DNA from: Bacteroidales bacterium
GTDB lineage: Bacteria; Bacteroidota; Bacteroidia; Bacteroidales; Tenuifilaceae
NCBI GenBank assembly: GCA_020636845.1
Contig: JACJXD010000010.1
Coordinates: 21,936-85,935 of the forward strand
Direction: 5' to 3'
Length of the DNA stretch: 64,000 bases
A program made the translations under genes and the position numbers. Below are positions 9,413-17,247 of this stretch, piece by piece (the first letter of the stretch is position 1; the number at the start of each line of letters is the position of its first letter). The notes under the pieces were generated by a model that was not told the DNA's origin, ran no database searches, and was given only the letters and a program-made list of their open reading frames with translations.

Positions 9413-9452
9413 ACATTGTTTCCATTATAGAAACAAGTGTCCTTTAAAGACA
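9413..9452. repeat. Two short inverted repeats upstream of the TonB receptor gene
   Basis: ACATTGTTTC (9413-9422) and GAAACAAGTGT (9430-9440) pair with one bulge around a 7-base loop. Directly next to them TGTC (9438-9441) and GACA (9449-9452) flank TTTAAA. They lie in the 155-base gap between the STN-protein gene and the receptor gene. Neither has the T tract needed for a minus-strand terminator, so an operator or leader hairpin is possible. Confidence 0.3.
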
Positions 9453-9490
9453 ATGCAAGTTAAATAGAATAATCATTCTGATTCCACGCC

Positions 9491-11221
9491 CTATAAAAAT
9501 CGGATTCCTACCTTTCCGCCAAACCATGTTTTAAGGACCGTACTGCCATTCTGATTGCTTGAAATAGTGTAAGGCGGTACAGATGAAAAAGTACTATCGT
9601 AGTATTTTGACTGACTATCGGTAAAATATAAATTATAGCTCAGACCAAACGCAAGCGATATTTTAGGTCCAACCTTCCAATCGACCCCTGCGGTAATCTT
9701 ATAAATCTTATTTTTCTCCGAAATATAATTTCCTTTGGCTAACTGATGTACTGTAAAATCAAGGTCGTATAATATTTTTGATGATTTCTCGAACGATGTT
9801 CCCACGCCATAGCCAAACGACCATAAAGGATTTTGAAGTTCATTGGGCCGAACACCAACAGTAACAATGCTATGGAACTTTTGTACACCACTACGAAATG
9901 CTATGTTTGAATAAAAAACCTCATCAGCGGAAAGTTCGATTTTATGGTACCCTTTCCGAACAAAGTTGAATAAACCAAAGGGGATTCCATTGCACGAATC
10001 GGCATAGTTTATTACTCCTATTTGGTACCCTTTAAAATAGGATGCTCGGTTAAGTACACCTGATATTTGAACACCATCAAGACTATCGGTGTTATTAAAG
10101 ACACCGGCAACTTGAGTTCCTACAATTTTGTTAGTATGGTTAAAAACCCCTGCCACTTGCACGCCATAAAACTTTCCACCAACTATATTCCCCGTTCCAC
10201 CAAGTTGAACATAACCAGCATCATCGAGAACGAAATTTAAAATACCCGCTGATTGAATGCCGTTCAACGATTTCACAGCATTAAAAGTTCCTGCACCTTG
10301 GAATCCATAGGATAATCCACCAACTACGTTTGCCACTCCAGCCAGTTGACAAACTCCGGCATCTTCGCGAACAATATTGGCAATTCCGCCCAACTCTACC
10401 TTTCGAACTCCCTGCACATAACCAACGGTCATATTAAACGAATAATCGTTAACGGTTTTGCCCGAAAGTAACTTATTGGTGCTTACATACGGAACAAGCG
10501 AAATCTGAAACTTGCTAAATAGCGTATCGGAGATGTTCCTTGTATTAATCAAAAGTTTGTTGGCTATAAGCCATTCCGGAATTGTTATTTTTGACTGATC
10601 TTCTTTTGGTTCAATAAAAATTGGCATTTCTGCCACCTTTGGCTTCGATGCTAATTCTAAATCTACGTAGTTTAAATTACCCGAAATGGCCGTAAGCATA
10701 GTATCCGTGTATCCACGTTTGCTTATTTTCAACTCTGTATTGGATTCTTCTGTTGGAACTTCAAGTTTAAAGTAACCGTATTTATCGGTTATGGCCGATA
10801 CCTTTTGCTCTTTATTATATACAGTTGCGTCGGTAAGTTTATTGCCAGTTTGCGAGTCGTACAAATAGCCTTCAACGACCACCTCCCTTTTCTGCTCTTC
10901 TTTTGACGGTTCATTCTTCCTCAGAATAATATATTTACCACGCACCTTATACTTTACCGTTTCGCTAAAAAGAGTATTAAGTACATACCTAACTGGCTTT
11001 CCCTTAACATTAATGCTAATTTTTGAAGTTGTGCTAATTATATCAGGACTGTAGGAAAACACTATTTCCGTTTGCTGCGAAATGGTGTTCAGAATAAAAG
11101 GAATGGTCTCGTCCGATACGGATAGCGTCACTTCGCGCTCAAGTGGAGGAACTGCATTGTTCTGCGATTTTACGCTTACGCCAACAACTAATAGTACGGC
11201 AATAAATATTGCTTTTTTCAT
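9491..11221 (-). CDS. STN-domain surface-repeat protein
   Basis: A 576-residue exported protein. A signal peptide (about 1-19) leads into an STN domain (about 28-102), the secretin/TonB short N-terminal fold that in FecA-type systems contacts the anti-sigma factor. A carboxypeptidase-regulatory-like domain follows (about 113-192). Residues about 270-420 contain roughly nine tandem units of about 17-20 residues with the pattern G-x-Q-x-[AS]-G-x-x-N (GVQVAGVFN, GTQVAGVFN, GVQISGVLN). These resemble the glycine/asparagine surface repeats called LA_2272 and suggest a beta-stacked surface. The C-terminal part has barrel-like strands and ends in RFL. It lies 8 bases downstream of the FecR gene and is probably co-transcribed with it. 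Its role is unknown; a sensor for the sigma/anti-sigma pair is the simplest idea. Confidence 0.75.
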   Translation of the reverse strand: MKKAIFIAVLLVVGVSVKSQNNAVPPLEREVTLSVSDETIPFILNTISQQTEIVFSYSPDIISTTSKISINVKGKPVRYVLNTLFSETVKYKVRGKYIILRKNEPSKEEQKREVVVEGYLYDSQTGNKLTDATVYNKEQKVSAITDKYGYFKLEVPTEESNTELKISKRGYTDTMLTAISGNLNYVDLELASKPKVAEMPIFIEPKEDQSKITIPEWLIANKLLINTRNISDTLFSKFQISLVPYVSTNKLLSGKTVNDYSFNMTVGYVQGVRKVELGGIANIVREDAGVCQLAGVANVVGGLSYGFQGAGTFNAVKSLNGIQSAGILNFVLDDAGYVQLGGTGNIVGGKFYGVQVAGVFNHTNKIVGTQVAGVFNNTDSLDGVQISGVLNRASYFKGYQIGVINYADSCNGIPFGLFNFVRKGYHKIELSADEVFYSNIAFRSGVQKFHSIVTVGVRPNELQNPLWSFGYGVGTSFEKSSKILYDLDFTVHQLAKGNYISEKNKIYKITAGVDWKVGPKISLAFGLSYNLYFTDSQSKYYDSTFSSVPPYTISSNQNGSTVLKTWFGGKVGIRFL

Positions 11222-11229
11222 CGAATTCG

Positions 11230-12285
11230 TTATTTCTTTCTACAAGACTCTCCGCTAATTATGTATCCTTTAGCATCCTTAGTAATTGTCAAATCAAGTG
11301 TTTCAGAAATTACTCTTAAAATCATGTTAATATCTTCATCCTCAAATGTCACCGAAATGGTACAGTCCTTAAGTTCCTCGTTATCCAATCGAATATTCGT
11401 GTTGTACACCGAATTCAACTGCTGAACCACTTCCGAAAGTCGAGCATTCTGAAAAACGAAAACCTTGCTTACATAGGAGGCTGCATTGACATTTGATGAA
11501 GTAACTTTACTAAAAGTTTTTGTCTTTTTGTTGTAAACCCCCATCTCGCCAGCAGTAAGGCTTATCCCTTTATTATTCTTTGTGAAGAATAATACCTCGC
11601 CCGATTTAACAAACACCTCAACCAGCGTATCGGCCTCAACAGCCTTAACATTGAACAACGTTCCGACATCTTGAATAAGCGTTCCTTCCGCCTCAACTAT
11701 AAATGGTTTTTCGCTAATATGCTTAACATTGAAGTATGCCTCACCCTCAAGCTTAACCTTACGTTCTGCTTTTCCGTATTTTGCCGAATAAGTAATTTTA
11801 CTCTGCTTGTTTAAAATCACAGTTGAATTATCCTTCAGTATAGTATTTACAACACTATCTCGACTCATAAATGCAATGACCTGCGTAGATTCGATAACTG
11901 ATGATGTGTAAAAATGGTATAAACTAAAAGAGATTCCCGAAACCAGTACAACAATTGCTGCTATACGTAACCAAGCAGAAGCATTTAAACGTACGATCTT
12001 TGGTACTTTGCGCTTTGCAACCGCTTTAGATTTCATCTGCCGATGAACATTACTCCAAGCCTTATCAACATCAACCTTTATAATAGTATTTGAGGCAACA
12101 GCTTTTTGATTTATAAATTGGATATCGCCAAAATACTTACGATTAACTTCCGATTCATCGCACCAACGGTTAAGCTCCTGCATTTCCTCCTCGGTTGCCT
12201 CCCCTGTAATGACACGGGTAATTAAATGGTCGATATGTGCATTTTCCTCTTTCACGCTTTTTAGTTCCTCATAAAAAACAACCAA
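11230..12285 (-). CDS. FecR-family anti-sigma factor
   Basis: A 351-residue protein with one membrane helix at about residues 105-127. The N-terminal cytoplasmic part has the acidic DUF4880-like pattern (EEMQELNRWCDES), and the periplasmic part has a FecR domain followed by a C-terminal DUF4974-like region (DEELKDCTISVTFEDED and on). FecR proteins hold a matching ECF sigma factor at the membrane and release it when an outer-membrane receptor is occupied. The reading frame overlaps the end of the sigma-factor gene by 25 bases, so the two are translationally linked. Confidence 0.9.
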   Translation of the reverse strand: MVVFYEELKSVKEENAHIDHLITRVITGEATEEEMQELNRWCDESEVNRKYFGDIQFINQKAVASNTIIKVDVDKAWSNVHRQMKSKAVAKRKVPKIVRLNASAWLRIAAIVVLVSGISFSLYHFYTSSVIESTQVIAFMSRDSVVNTILKDNSTVILNKQSKITYSAKYGKAERKVKLEGEAYFNVKHISEKPFIVEAEGTLIQDVGTLFNVKAVEADTLVEVFVKSGEVLFFTKNNKGISLTAGEMGVYNKKTKTFSKVTSSNVNAASYVSKVFVFQNARLSEVVQQLNSVYNTNIRLDNEELKDCTISVTFEDEDINMILRVISETLDLTITKDAKGYIISGESCRKK

Positions 12286-12905
12286 ACTAATACCGGTAAG
12301 TAATCTTTTAACTGCTTACGCAAAATTTTTAAGGCTTTAGCCATGTGATTCTCAACTGTTTTTACCGAAATGTTAAGTTGCTCTGCAATTTCGGAATATG
12401 TTAAATTCTCAAATCGACTCAACTTAAAAACATGCTTACATTGCTTTGGCAACAAATCAACTGCATGAGCCACTAAACTGTTCAGCTCTATTTCAACCAA
12501 ATTCTGCGATGCGTCATCAAGTAAAATATCCGATTGATTTTTAAATTCTTCCCCATGTAACTTTCTAACTTTGTAGTGCTTAAGCTTATTTAAACAGCAA
12601 TTATACACTGCCCGATATAAATATGATTTAATCGAAGTATGGATATCGATTGTTTCATGCTTTTCCCAAACAGTAAGAAAAGTCCCCTGAACCATTTCTT
12701 CGGCTTCGTTCATATCGTTTAAAACAGTGTTAGCATAATTACATAATCGTTCGTAGTAGGCTCTAAAGATATCTTCAAAAACCTGCTCGTCGCCATTGCG
12801 CAATCCAACTAAAACATCACTATTATCCAATAATTCCAACTGCACCAAATTTGGAAATAAAAATAAATAATAACCGGCTATCCTGCAATTTCTATTTATA
12901 GACAA
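12261..12905 (-). CDS. ECF RNA polymerase sigma factor (FecI-like, sigma-70 family)
   Basis: A protein of up to 214 residues with region 2 (about 38-100, including FEDIFRAYYERLCNYA and the DMNEAEEMVQGTF stretch) and region 4 (about 140-200, with the helix-turn-helix LTYSEIAEQLNISVKTVENH). It is of the Bacteroidota FecI-like group that pairs with FecR. The first 20-25 residues are hydrophobic and not family-like, so translation may begin later, for example at a GTG or TTG near residues 21-23. It heads a leftward set with FecR, an STN protein and a TonB receptor and is expected to direct transcription of some of them. Confidence 0.88.
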   Translation of the reverse strand: MSINRNCRIAGYYLFLFPNLVQLELLDNSDVLVGLRNGDEQVFEDIFRAYYERLCNYANTVLNDMNEAEEMVQGTFLTVWEKHETIDIHTSIKSYLYRAVYNCCLNKLKHYKVRKLHGEEFKNQSDILLDDASQNLVEIELNSLVAHAVDLLPKQCKHVFKLSRFENLTYSEIAEQLNISVKTVENHMAKALKILRKQLKDYLPVLVWLFFMRN

Positions 12906-12944
12906 CTCAAACCCACCTAACCACTACTTTTGTGCAAGATTTTT

Positions 12945-12978
12945 TCAAAATAAAAAGCCCGACATTTCTGCCAGGCTT
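12945..12978 (-). terminator. Rho-independent terminator of metK
   Basis: On the minus strand AAGCCTGGC, loop AGAAAT and GTCGGGCTT make a 9-bp stem (two G-U pairs) at 12978-12955, followed by a T-rich run. It lies 25 bases after the metK stop codon and separates metK from the ECF sigma gene. Confidence 0.85.
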
Positions 12979-13002
12979 CTTAATTATTTCATCAATTGAT
13001 GT

Positions 13003-14271
13003 TTACAAACCAAACTCTTTCTTTAAAACATCAACATAATCCAACTTTTCCCAAGTGAAGAATTCTACTTCACGCTTGCTAACTTTCTCCTCCCTGCAAT
13101 TTCCATTTTCAACAAATTCAACCTCACGTTTGTAGTAATCACGACCAAAATGTCCGTAGGCTGCAGTTTCCTCAAAAATAGGATTTTTCAGGCCTAAACG
13201 CTTAACAATGGCCGACGGTCTCATGTCGAAAACAGCGTTTACCTTTTCTGCAATTTGCCCATCGGTTAAGTTTACCTTAGCAGTACCATAAGTATTAACA
13301 AACAAACCAACTGGTTTTGCCACGCCAATGGCATAGGCAACCTGAATAAGAACCTCGTCGGCAATGCCTGCTGCAACCATATTTTTGGCAATATGCCTAG
13401 CAGCATACGCTGCCGAACGATCGACTTTGGAAGAATCTTTTCCCGAAAATGCACCTCCGCCATGGGCGCCTTTTCCACCATACGTATCCACAATAATTTT
13501 GCGCCCGGTTAAACCTGTATCGCCATGAGGGCCGCCAATTACAAATTTTCCCGTCGGATTAACATGCAAAATATAATCGTCCTTAAATAATTTTTGAATT
13601 CGTTCGGGGAACAGCGCTTTTACTCGAGGAATTAAAATATTTTGAACATCCTCGCGTATTTTCTCAATCATCCTTTCATCATCAGCATCAAACTCATCGT
13701 GTTGTGTTGACACTACAATTGTATGAATACGTACCGGATGGTTATTGTCGTCGTACTCCAAAGTAACCTGCGATTTGGCATCGGGACGGAGATAGGTCAT
13801 TTGCTTACCCTCTCTTCGGATTTTGGCCAACTCCATTAGTAACACATGCGAAAGAACCAATGCCAAAGGCATATAGTCGTCGGTTTCGCGGTTCGCATAG
13901 CCAAACATCATTCCTTGATCGCCAGCGCCTTGTTCATCCGCGTTCTGACGCTCTACGCCACGATTAATGTCGGGCGACTGTTCGTGTATTGTTGATATAA
14001 CGCCGCACGATTCGGAATCGAAGCGATAATCGTGTTTTGTATAGCCAATCCTCTTGATTACCCCTCGGGCAACTTCTTGAACATCAATATAGGCCTTTGT
14101 TTTAACTTCTCCGCTTAAAACAACCAAACCGGTTGTAACAAGAGTTTCGCAAGCAACCTTGCTGTTAGGATCGCGGCGTAAAAATTCATCGAGAAGTGCA
14201 TCCGAAATTTGATCGGCAATTTTGTCTGGATGGCCTTCCGATACACTTTCAGAAGTAAATAGATATCCCAT
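13003..14271 (-). CDS. metK: S-adenosylmethionine synthetase
   Basis: A 422-residue cytoplasmic enzyme that makes S-adenosylmethionine from methionine and ATP. Family signatures are present: GHPDKIADQISDA near residue 14 (Mg/ATP site), GAGDQGMMFGYA near 113, and GGGAFSGKDSSKVDRSAAY near 272 (phosphate loop and catalytic Lys/Asp). Relative to enzymes of about 385-400 residues it has a modest extension around 350-400, which is common in Bacteroidota. The leader carries a probable SAM-II riboswitch, so the product would repress its own gene. It is monocistronic, with its own promoter and terminator. Confidence 0.98.
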   Translation of the reverse strand: MGYLFTSESVSEGHPDKIADQISDALLDEFLRRDPNSKVACETLVTTGLVVLSGEVKTKAYIDVQEVARGVIKRIGYTKHDYRFDSESCGVISTIHEQSPDINRGVERQNADEQGAGDQGMMFGYANRETDDYMPLALVLSHVLLMELAKIRREGKQMTYLRPDAKSQVTLEYDDNNHPVRIHTIVVSTQHDEFDADDERMIEKIREDVQNILIPRVKALFPERIQKLFKDDYILHVNPTGKFVIGGPHGDTGLTGRKIIVDTYGGKGAHGGGAFSGKDSSKVDRSAAYAARHIAKNMVAAGIADEVLIQVAYAIGVAKPVGLFVNTYGTAKVNLTDGQIAEKVNAVFDMRPSAIVKRLGLKNPIFEETAAYGHFGRDYYKREVEFVENGNCREEKVSKREVEFFTWEKLDYVDVLKKEFGL

Positions 14272-14337
14272 TTCTTTAAATTTTAAAATGTTAACATTTA
14301 AAAATGGGGAAGGTTCGATCGATTGCGAGCAACTTTA

Positions 14338-14386
14338 CTGCTTTAGCATTTATTATTGTGGTTGCAATCAGACAAATCTTTCCACA
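14338..14386 (-). promoter_or_regulatory. SAM-II (metA-type) riboswitch candidate in the metK leader
   Basis: Read on the minus strand, a 5-bp helix TGTGG/CCACA (14386-14382 with 14361-14357) encloses a loop carrying GATTT and ATTGCAA in the order and spacing of the SAM-II aptamer. After the helix comes ATAAATGCTAAAG, the conserved 3' segment of SAM-II. CTG in the loop can pair with CAG at 14340-14338 to close an H-type pseudoknot. The element starts about ten bases after a promoter -7 box and lies 66 bases upstream of metK. SAM-II is best known from Alphaproteobacteria, and I recall Bacteroidota examples. The match was made from memory of the consensus, not by a covariance search. Confidence 0.75.
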
Positions 14387-14395
14387 TGAGTGCGA

Positions 14396-14403
14396 CAAAT
14401 GTA
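14396..14403 (-). promoter_or_regulatory. -7 promoter element of metK
   Basis: TACATTTG on the minus strand fits TAnnTTTG and lies immediately upstream of the SAM-II candidate, so the transcript would begin with the aptamer. No clear -33 TTTG is seen. The upstream remainder of this 309-base gap (14404-14580) is AT-rich with nothing else I can support. Confidence 0.6.
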
Positions 14404-14580
14404 TAAATATTTACTTTAATTACTTTACTTGTTTTATTCTTTAATTTCTTTTCTAAATAATAAATTATGTAAATAATATTATATCAAACTTTTAGGCTAT
14501 TGACTCCTAAAACTAATTGATTACTATATAGAAATTGTTGTACAGAAATTTGTGAATGCACCAGATTTTCGTTCTATGCT

Positions 14581-14961
14581 TTAAAAAAATCCTCTGGTAA
14601 TTCTATTAACAAAGGGGTATATTAATACGGCAACAATAGTCCCCGCGGAATCGGCAACTAAATCGAACAACTCGGCACTTCGGGAAGGAAGTTGTTGCTG
14701 AATCAGTTCTATCAGCCCTCCATATATTATAGGAACTATTAATCCTAAAATTATCGATTTTTTATCACAATCTCTTAAAGTTCGTAATCGGTTGGTTTCC
14801 GATACAAGAAGTGTTGCCAGTACCCCAAACAAGCCAAAATGCACAACTTTGTCTATTCCGGCAATTTTTACCTTTGGAATATCGCTTGCCGGCATTATGC
14901 ACAAGAGTAATATTACCAAACTCCAAATTATTGTTTTATTGTACTTTATAAAAAACTTCAT
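14581..14961 (-). CDS. VanZ-family membrane protein
   Basis: A 126-residue protein with about four hydrophobic segments (near 10-28, 41-55, 69-85 and 100-118) and the VanZ-like elements DKVVHFGLFGVLATLL and GLIELIQQQLPSRSAELFDLVADSAG. VanZ lowers glycopeptide susceptibility by an unclear route, but short VanZ-like proteins of this type are common in Bacteroidota without resistance genes, and no van genes are present here. It starts 6 bases after the sulfotransferase gene, so the two are probably co-transcribed. Confidence 0.8.
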   Translation of the reverse strand: MKFFIKYNKTIIWSLVILLLCIMPASDIPKVKIAGIDKVVHFGLFGVLATLLVSETNRLRTLRDCDKKSIILGLIVPIIYGGLIELIQQQLPSRSAELFDLVADSAGTIVAVLIYPFVNRITRGFF

Positions 14962-14967
14962 CGGGTA

Positions 14968-15672
14968 CTATTTATAATTAAACCGCTCTATTTCTAAACG
15001 ACACATGTTAAAGACCTTTTTATACTGCTTATCCGTATAGTTAACGCTATGTTTATGCTTTCGGGTTTTCGACTTTAATTTTGGCAAATGTATATCGGAA
15101 AACCCTAATAACTTACATACGCTCCTAAAATCTTCCTCTAAATGTTCGTACCTTATATAATAGTCACAAACCTTTTCTCCGTTTTCATCAAAGTAGAAGT
15201 TAGTATTTAACCAACTTTGCTTTAAGTTGATAATAAACAATTTAAAGGAACTTAAGTTTATACGCATTTTAAGTTTACCGAGTAAATTCAGGTAAAGTTT
15301 TAACCTAAACGGGTGACTTAAAATGTTAACAATGTTTCGTCTAATTTTAAACCAACTAAATTCCCTTTCCCAATAATACCTAGATATTAACTGATCCCAC
15401 GGGTTCCGTACTACGGTAAACTTGTAATAGTCTTTCCATATGGTATCGCCTACCTTTGCTTTGATATCTTTGGGCAACATGTGATTACGGAAACCCTCGT
15501 AGTTTCGCGGCTCATGAACATATTCTTCAGCATCAAACTTCTCGGAATACTTTGTAACCGGCGTTACAATATCCGATTCTCCACAATGCTCGGCCAAAGC
15601 AACCTCTATGCTGGTTCCTGCTACTTTATATGGTTTAATAAAAATATACCGGTATTTATGTGAAACTATCAA
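14968..15672 (-). CDS. Sulfotransferase-family protein
   Basis: A 234-residue protein. The N-terminal HKYRYIFIKPYKVAGTSIE resembles the 5'-phosphosulfate-binding loop of PAPS-dependent sulfotransferases, and YKFTVVRNPWDQLISRYYW (about 83-101) resembles the 3'-phosphate-binding strand and helix (RNP...S). The C-terminal third is rich in Lys and Arg. Members of this family sulfate glycans or lipids; the acceptor is unknown. It sits upstream of the VanZ-like gene and divergent from aminopeptidase P. No PAPS synthesis genes are in the window. Confidence 0.75.
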   Translation of the reverse strand: MIVSHKYRYIFIKPYKVAGTSIEVALAEHCGESDIVTPVTKYSEKFDAEEYVHEPRNYEGFRNHMLPKDIKAKVGDTIWKDYYKFTVVRNPWDQLISRYYWEREFSWFKIRRNIVNILSHPFRLKLYLNLLGKLKMRINLSSFKLFIINLKQSWLNTNFYFDENGEKVCDYYIRYEHLEEDFRSVCKLLGFSDIHLPKLKSKTRKHKHSVNYTDKQYKKVFNMCRLEIERFNYK

Positions 15673-15750
15673 CGTTGGCTTAAATTATATTAAAAGCATA
15701 ACCCAATTGTTATATCATAAAACATTAACCCGATTAGCCATTTCAAAAAA

Positions 15751-15781
15751 TTTGAAAATCGATTTCTTGGCATTACCTTTA
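15751..15781 (+). promoter_or_regulatory. Promoter of aminopeptidase P gene
   Basis: TTTG (15751-15754), a 19-base spacer and TACCTTTA (15774-15781, 7 of 8 to TAnnTTTG) precede the ATG at 15811 by about 30 bases. Confidence 0.5.
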
Positions 15782-15810
15782 TTGCAATTATACATTAAAA
15801 TTTTTTAATC

Positions 15811-17199
15811 ATGTTCGATAAAATCACTTATACAAATCGTAGATTGAAACTACGGAAAAAGATTAAATCCGGATTAATCCTCTTACTTGGAAACACCGAA
15901 AGTCCCATGAACTATCCAAGTAATACATTCCGTTTTAGGCAGGATAGTAACTTTTTGTACTTTTTTGGACTTGATGTTCCAAATTTAGCCGGAATTATCG
16001 ACATTGAAGACGGAAAAGACTCCCTCTACGGCGATGATTTCGACATTGATGATATTGTATGGATGGGCCCACAACCATCGTTAAAGGAATTAGGAGAACA
16101 AGTCGGCGTACTATCCACTCATCCATCTAAAGAGTTAGCAATAAAACTAAAGCACGCTATTTCGTTAGGTCGAAAAATTCACATTTTACCTCCGTACCGC
16201 TCCGAAAATATTCTCCGTTTGGAAAAAGTAATAGGGGTAGGACAGGATTTAATTAAATACTACACATCGAAAGAGTTAATAAAGGCCGTTGTTGATTTGC
16301 GTTCGATTAAAGAACCCTGTGAAATAGAAGAAATTGAGAAGGCCAGCGCAATTGGTTACCAAATGCACGTAACGGCCATGAAAATGGCCAAAGCAGGTAT
16401 GAAAGAGTTGCAGATTGCTGGAACAATCGAAGGTATTTCGTGTGCAAACGGCACAATGCCTTCTTTTCCTATAATTCTTTCGCAGCACGGCGAAACCCTC
16501 CACAACCACGATCATTCGCAAATTTTAAAAGAGGGCGGGCTCCTTTTAGTTGATGCCGGAGCCGAATCGGTTTCGCACTACGCATCGGATAATACGCGAA
16601 CAATTCCTGTTAATGGTAAACTAACCCAAAAACAAAAGGAGATTTACAACCTTGTACTAGCCGCTGTTAATAACTCGGTAGAAATTGCAAAAGCAGGAAT
16701 GCCGTACCTTAACGTTCACCTTGCTGCCGCAAAGGTAATCACCGAAGGACTTATTAGTTTAGGACTAATGAAAGGTAATGCCGACGAAGCTGTTGCCAAC
16801 GGAGCACACGCCCTGTTCTTCCCTCACGGTTTAGGCCACATGATGGGCTTGGATGTTCACGACATGGAAGATTTAGGTGAAGATTACGTTGGTTACGACG
16901 ATGAAATTTCGCGCTCCGATCAATTCGGTACCGCTTCGCTACGCTTAGGGCGCAAACTACAAGAAGGTTTTGTACTAACCGTGGAACCCGGTATTTACTT
17001 TATACCCGCGCTTTTCGAAAAGTGGAAATCGGAAAAAATTAACCAAGGCTTTATAAATTACGACAAGGTTGCCGAATACTTAGATTTCGGCGGTATTCGT
17101 TTGGAAGATGATATTCTGATAACACCTAACGGTGCAAGAATCTTAGGAAAACGCATTCCTATTACACCTGAAGAAGTAGAAAAAACAGTTTTGTCTTAA
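15811..17199 (+). CDS. pepP: Xaa-Pro aminopeptidase (aminopeptidase P family, M24B)
   Basis: A 462-residue cytoplasmic metallopeptidase that removes an N-terminal residue before proline. It has the N-terminal AMP_N-like domain (about 1-165) and a pita-bread M24 domain (about 175-440). All five metal ligands are visible: D248 (LVDAGAE), D260 (ASDNTRT), H343 (HGLGHMMGLDVH), E392 (TVEPGIY) and E432 (GIRLEDD). The length matches Bacteroidota relatives. It is transcribed alone between a promoter at 15751-15781 and a strong terminator. Although on the plus strand, its coding strand has no G excess, unlike plus-strand genes further right. Confidence 0.93.
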   Translation: MFDKITYTNRRLKLRKKIKSGLILLLGNTESPMNYPSNTFRFRQDSNFLYFFGLDVPNLAGIIDIEDGKDSLYGDDFDIDDIVWMGPQPSLKELGEQVGVLSTHPSKELAIKLKHAISLGRKIHILPPYRSENILRLEKVIGVGQDLIKYYTSKELIKAVVDLRSIKEPCEIEEIEKASAIGYQMHVTAMKMAKAGMKELQIAGTIEGISCANGTMPSFPIILSQHGETLHNHDHSQILKEGGLLLVDAGAESVSHYASDNTRTIPVNGKLTQKQKEIYNLVLAAVNNSVEIAKAGMPYLNVHLAAAKVITEGLISLGLMKGNADEAVANGAHALFFPHGLGHMMGLDVHDMEDLGEDYVGYDDEISRSDQFGTASLRLGRKLQEGFVLTVEPGIYFIPALFEKWKSEKINQGFINYDKVAEYLDFGGIRLEDDILITPNGARILGKRIPITPEEVEKTVLS

Positions 17200-17220
17200 C
17201 AAATAATAAAATAAATGAGG

Positions 17221-17246
17221 AAGGGCTGCTATCGCAGTCCTTTTTT
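17221..17246 (+). terminator. Rho-independent terminator of pepP
   Basis: AAGGGCTGC, loop TATC and GCAGTCCTT pair over 9 bp at 17221-17242 (one G-U), followed by TTTT to 17246. It ends one base before the stop of the convergent barrel gene. Confidence 0.85.
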
Positions 17247-17247
17247 A

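Noticed and set aside
12925..12932. TACTTTTG on the plus strand as a promoter
   Set aside because: It would read into the metK 3' end antisense, and no plus-strand gene follows.
14305..14325. GGTTCGATC stretch resembling a tRNA T-loop
   Set aside because: No acceptor stem or anticodon arm fits around it; it lies in the metK leader on the other strand.
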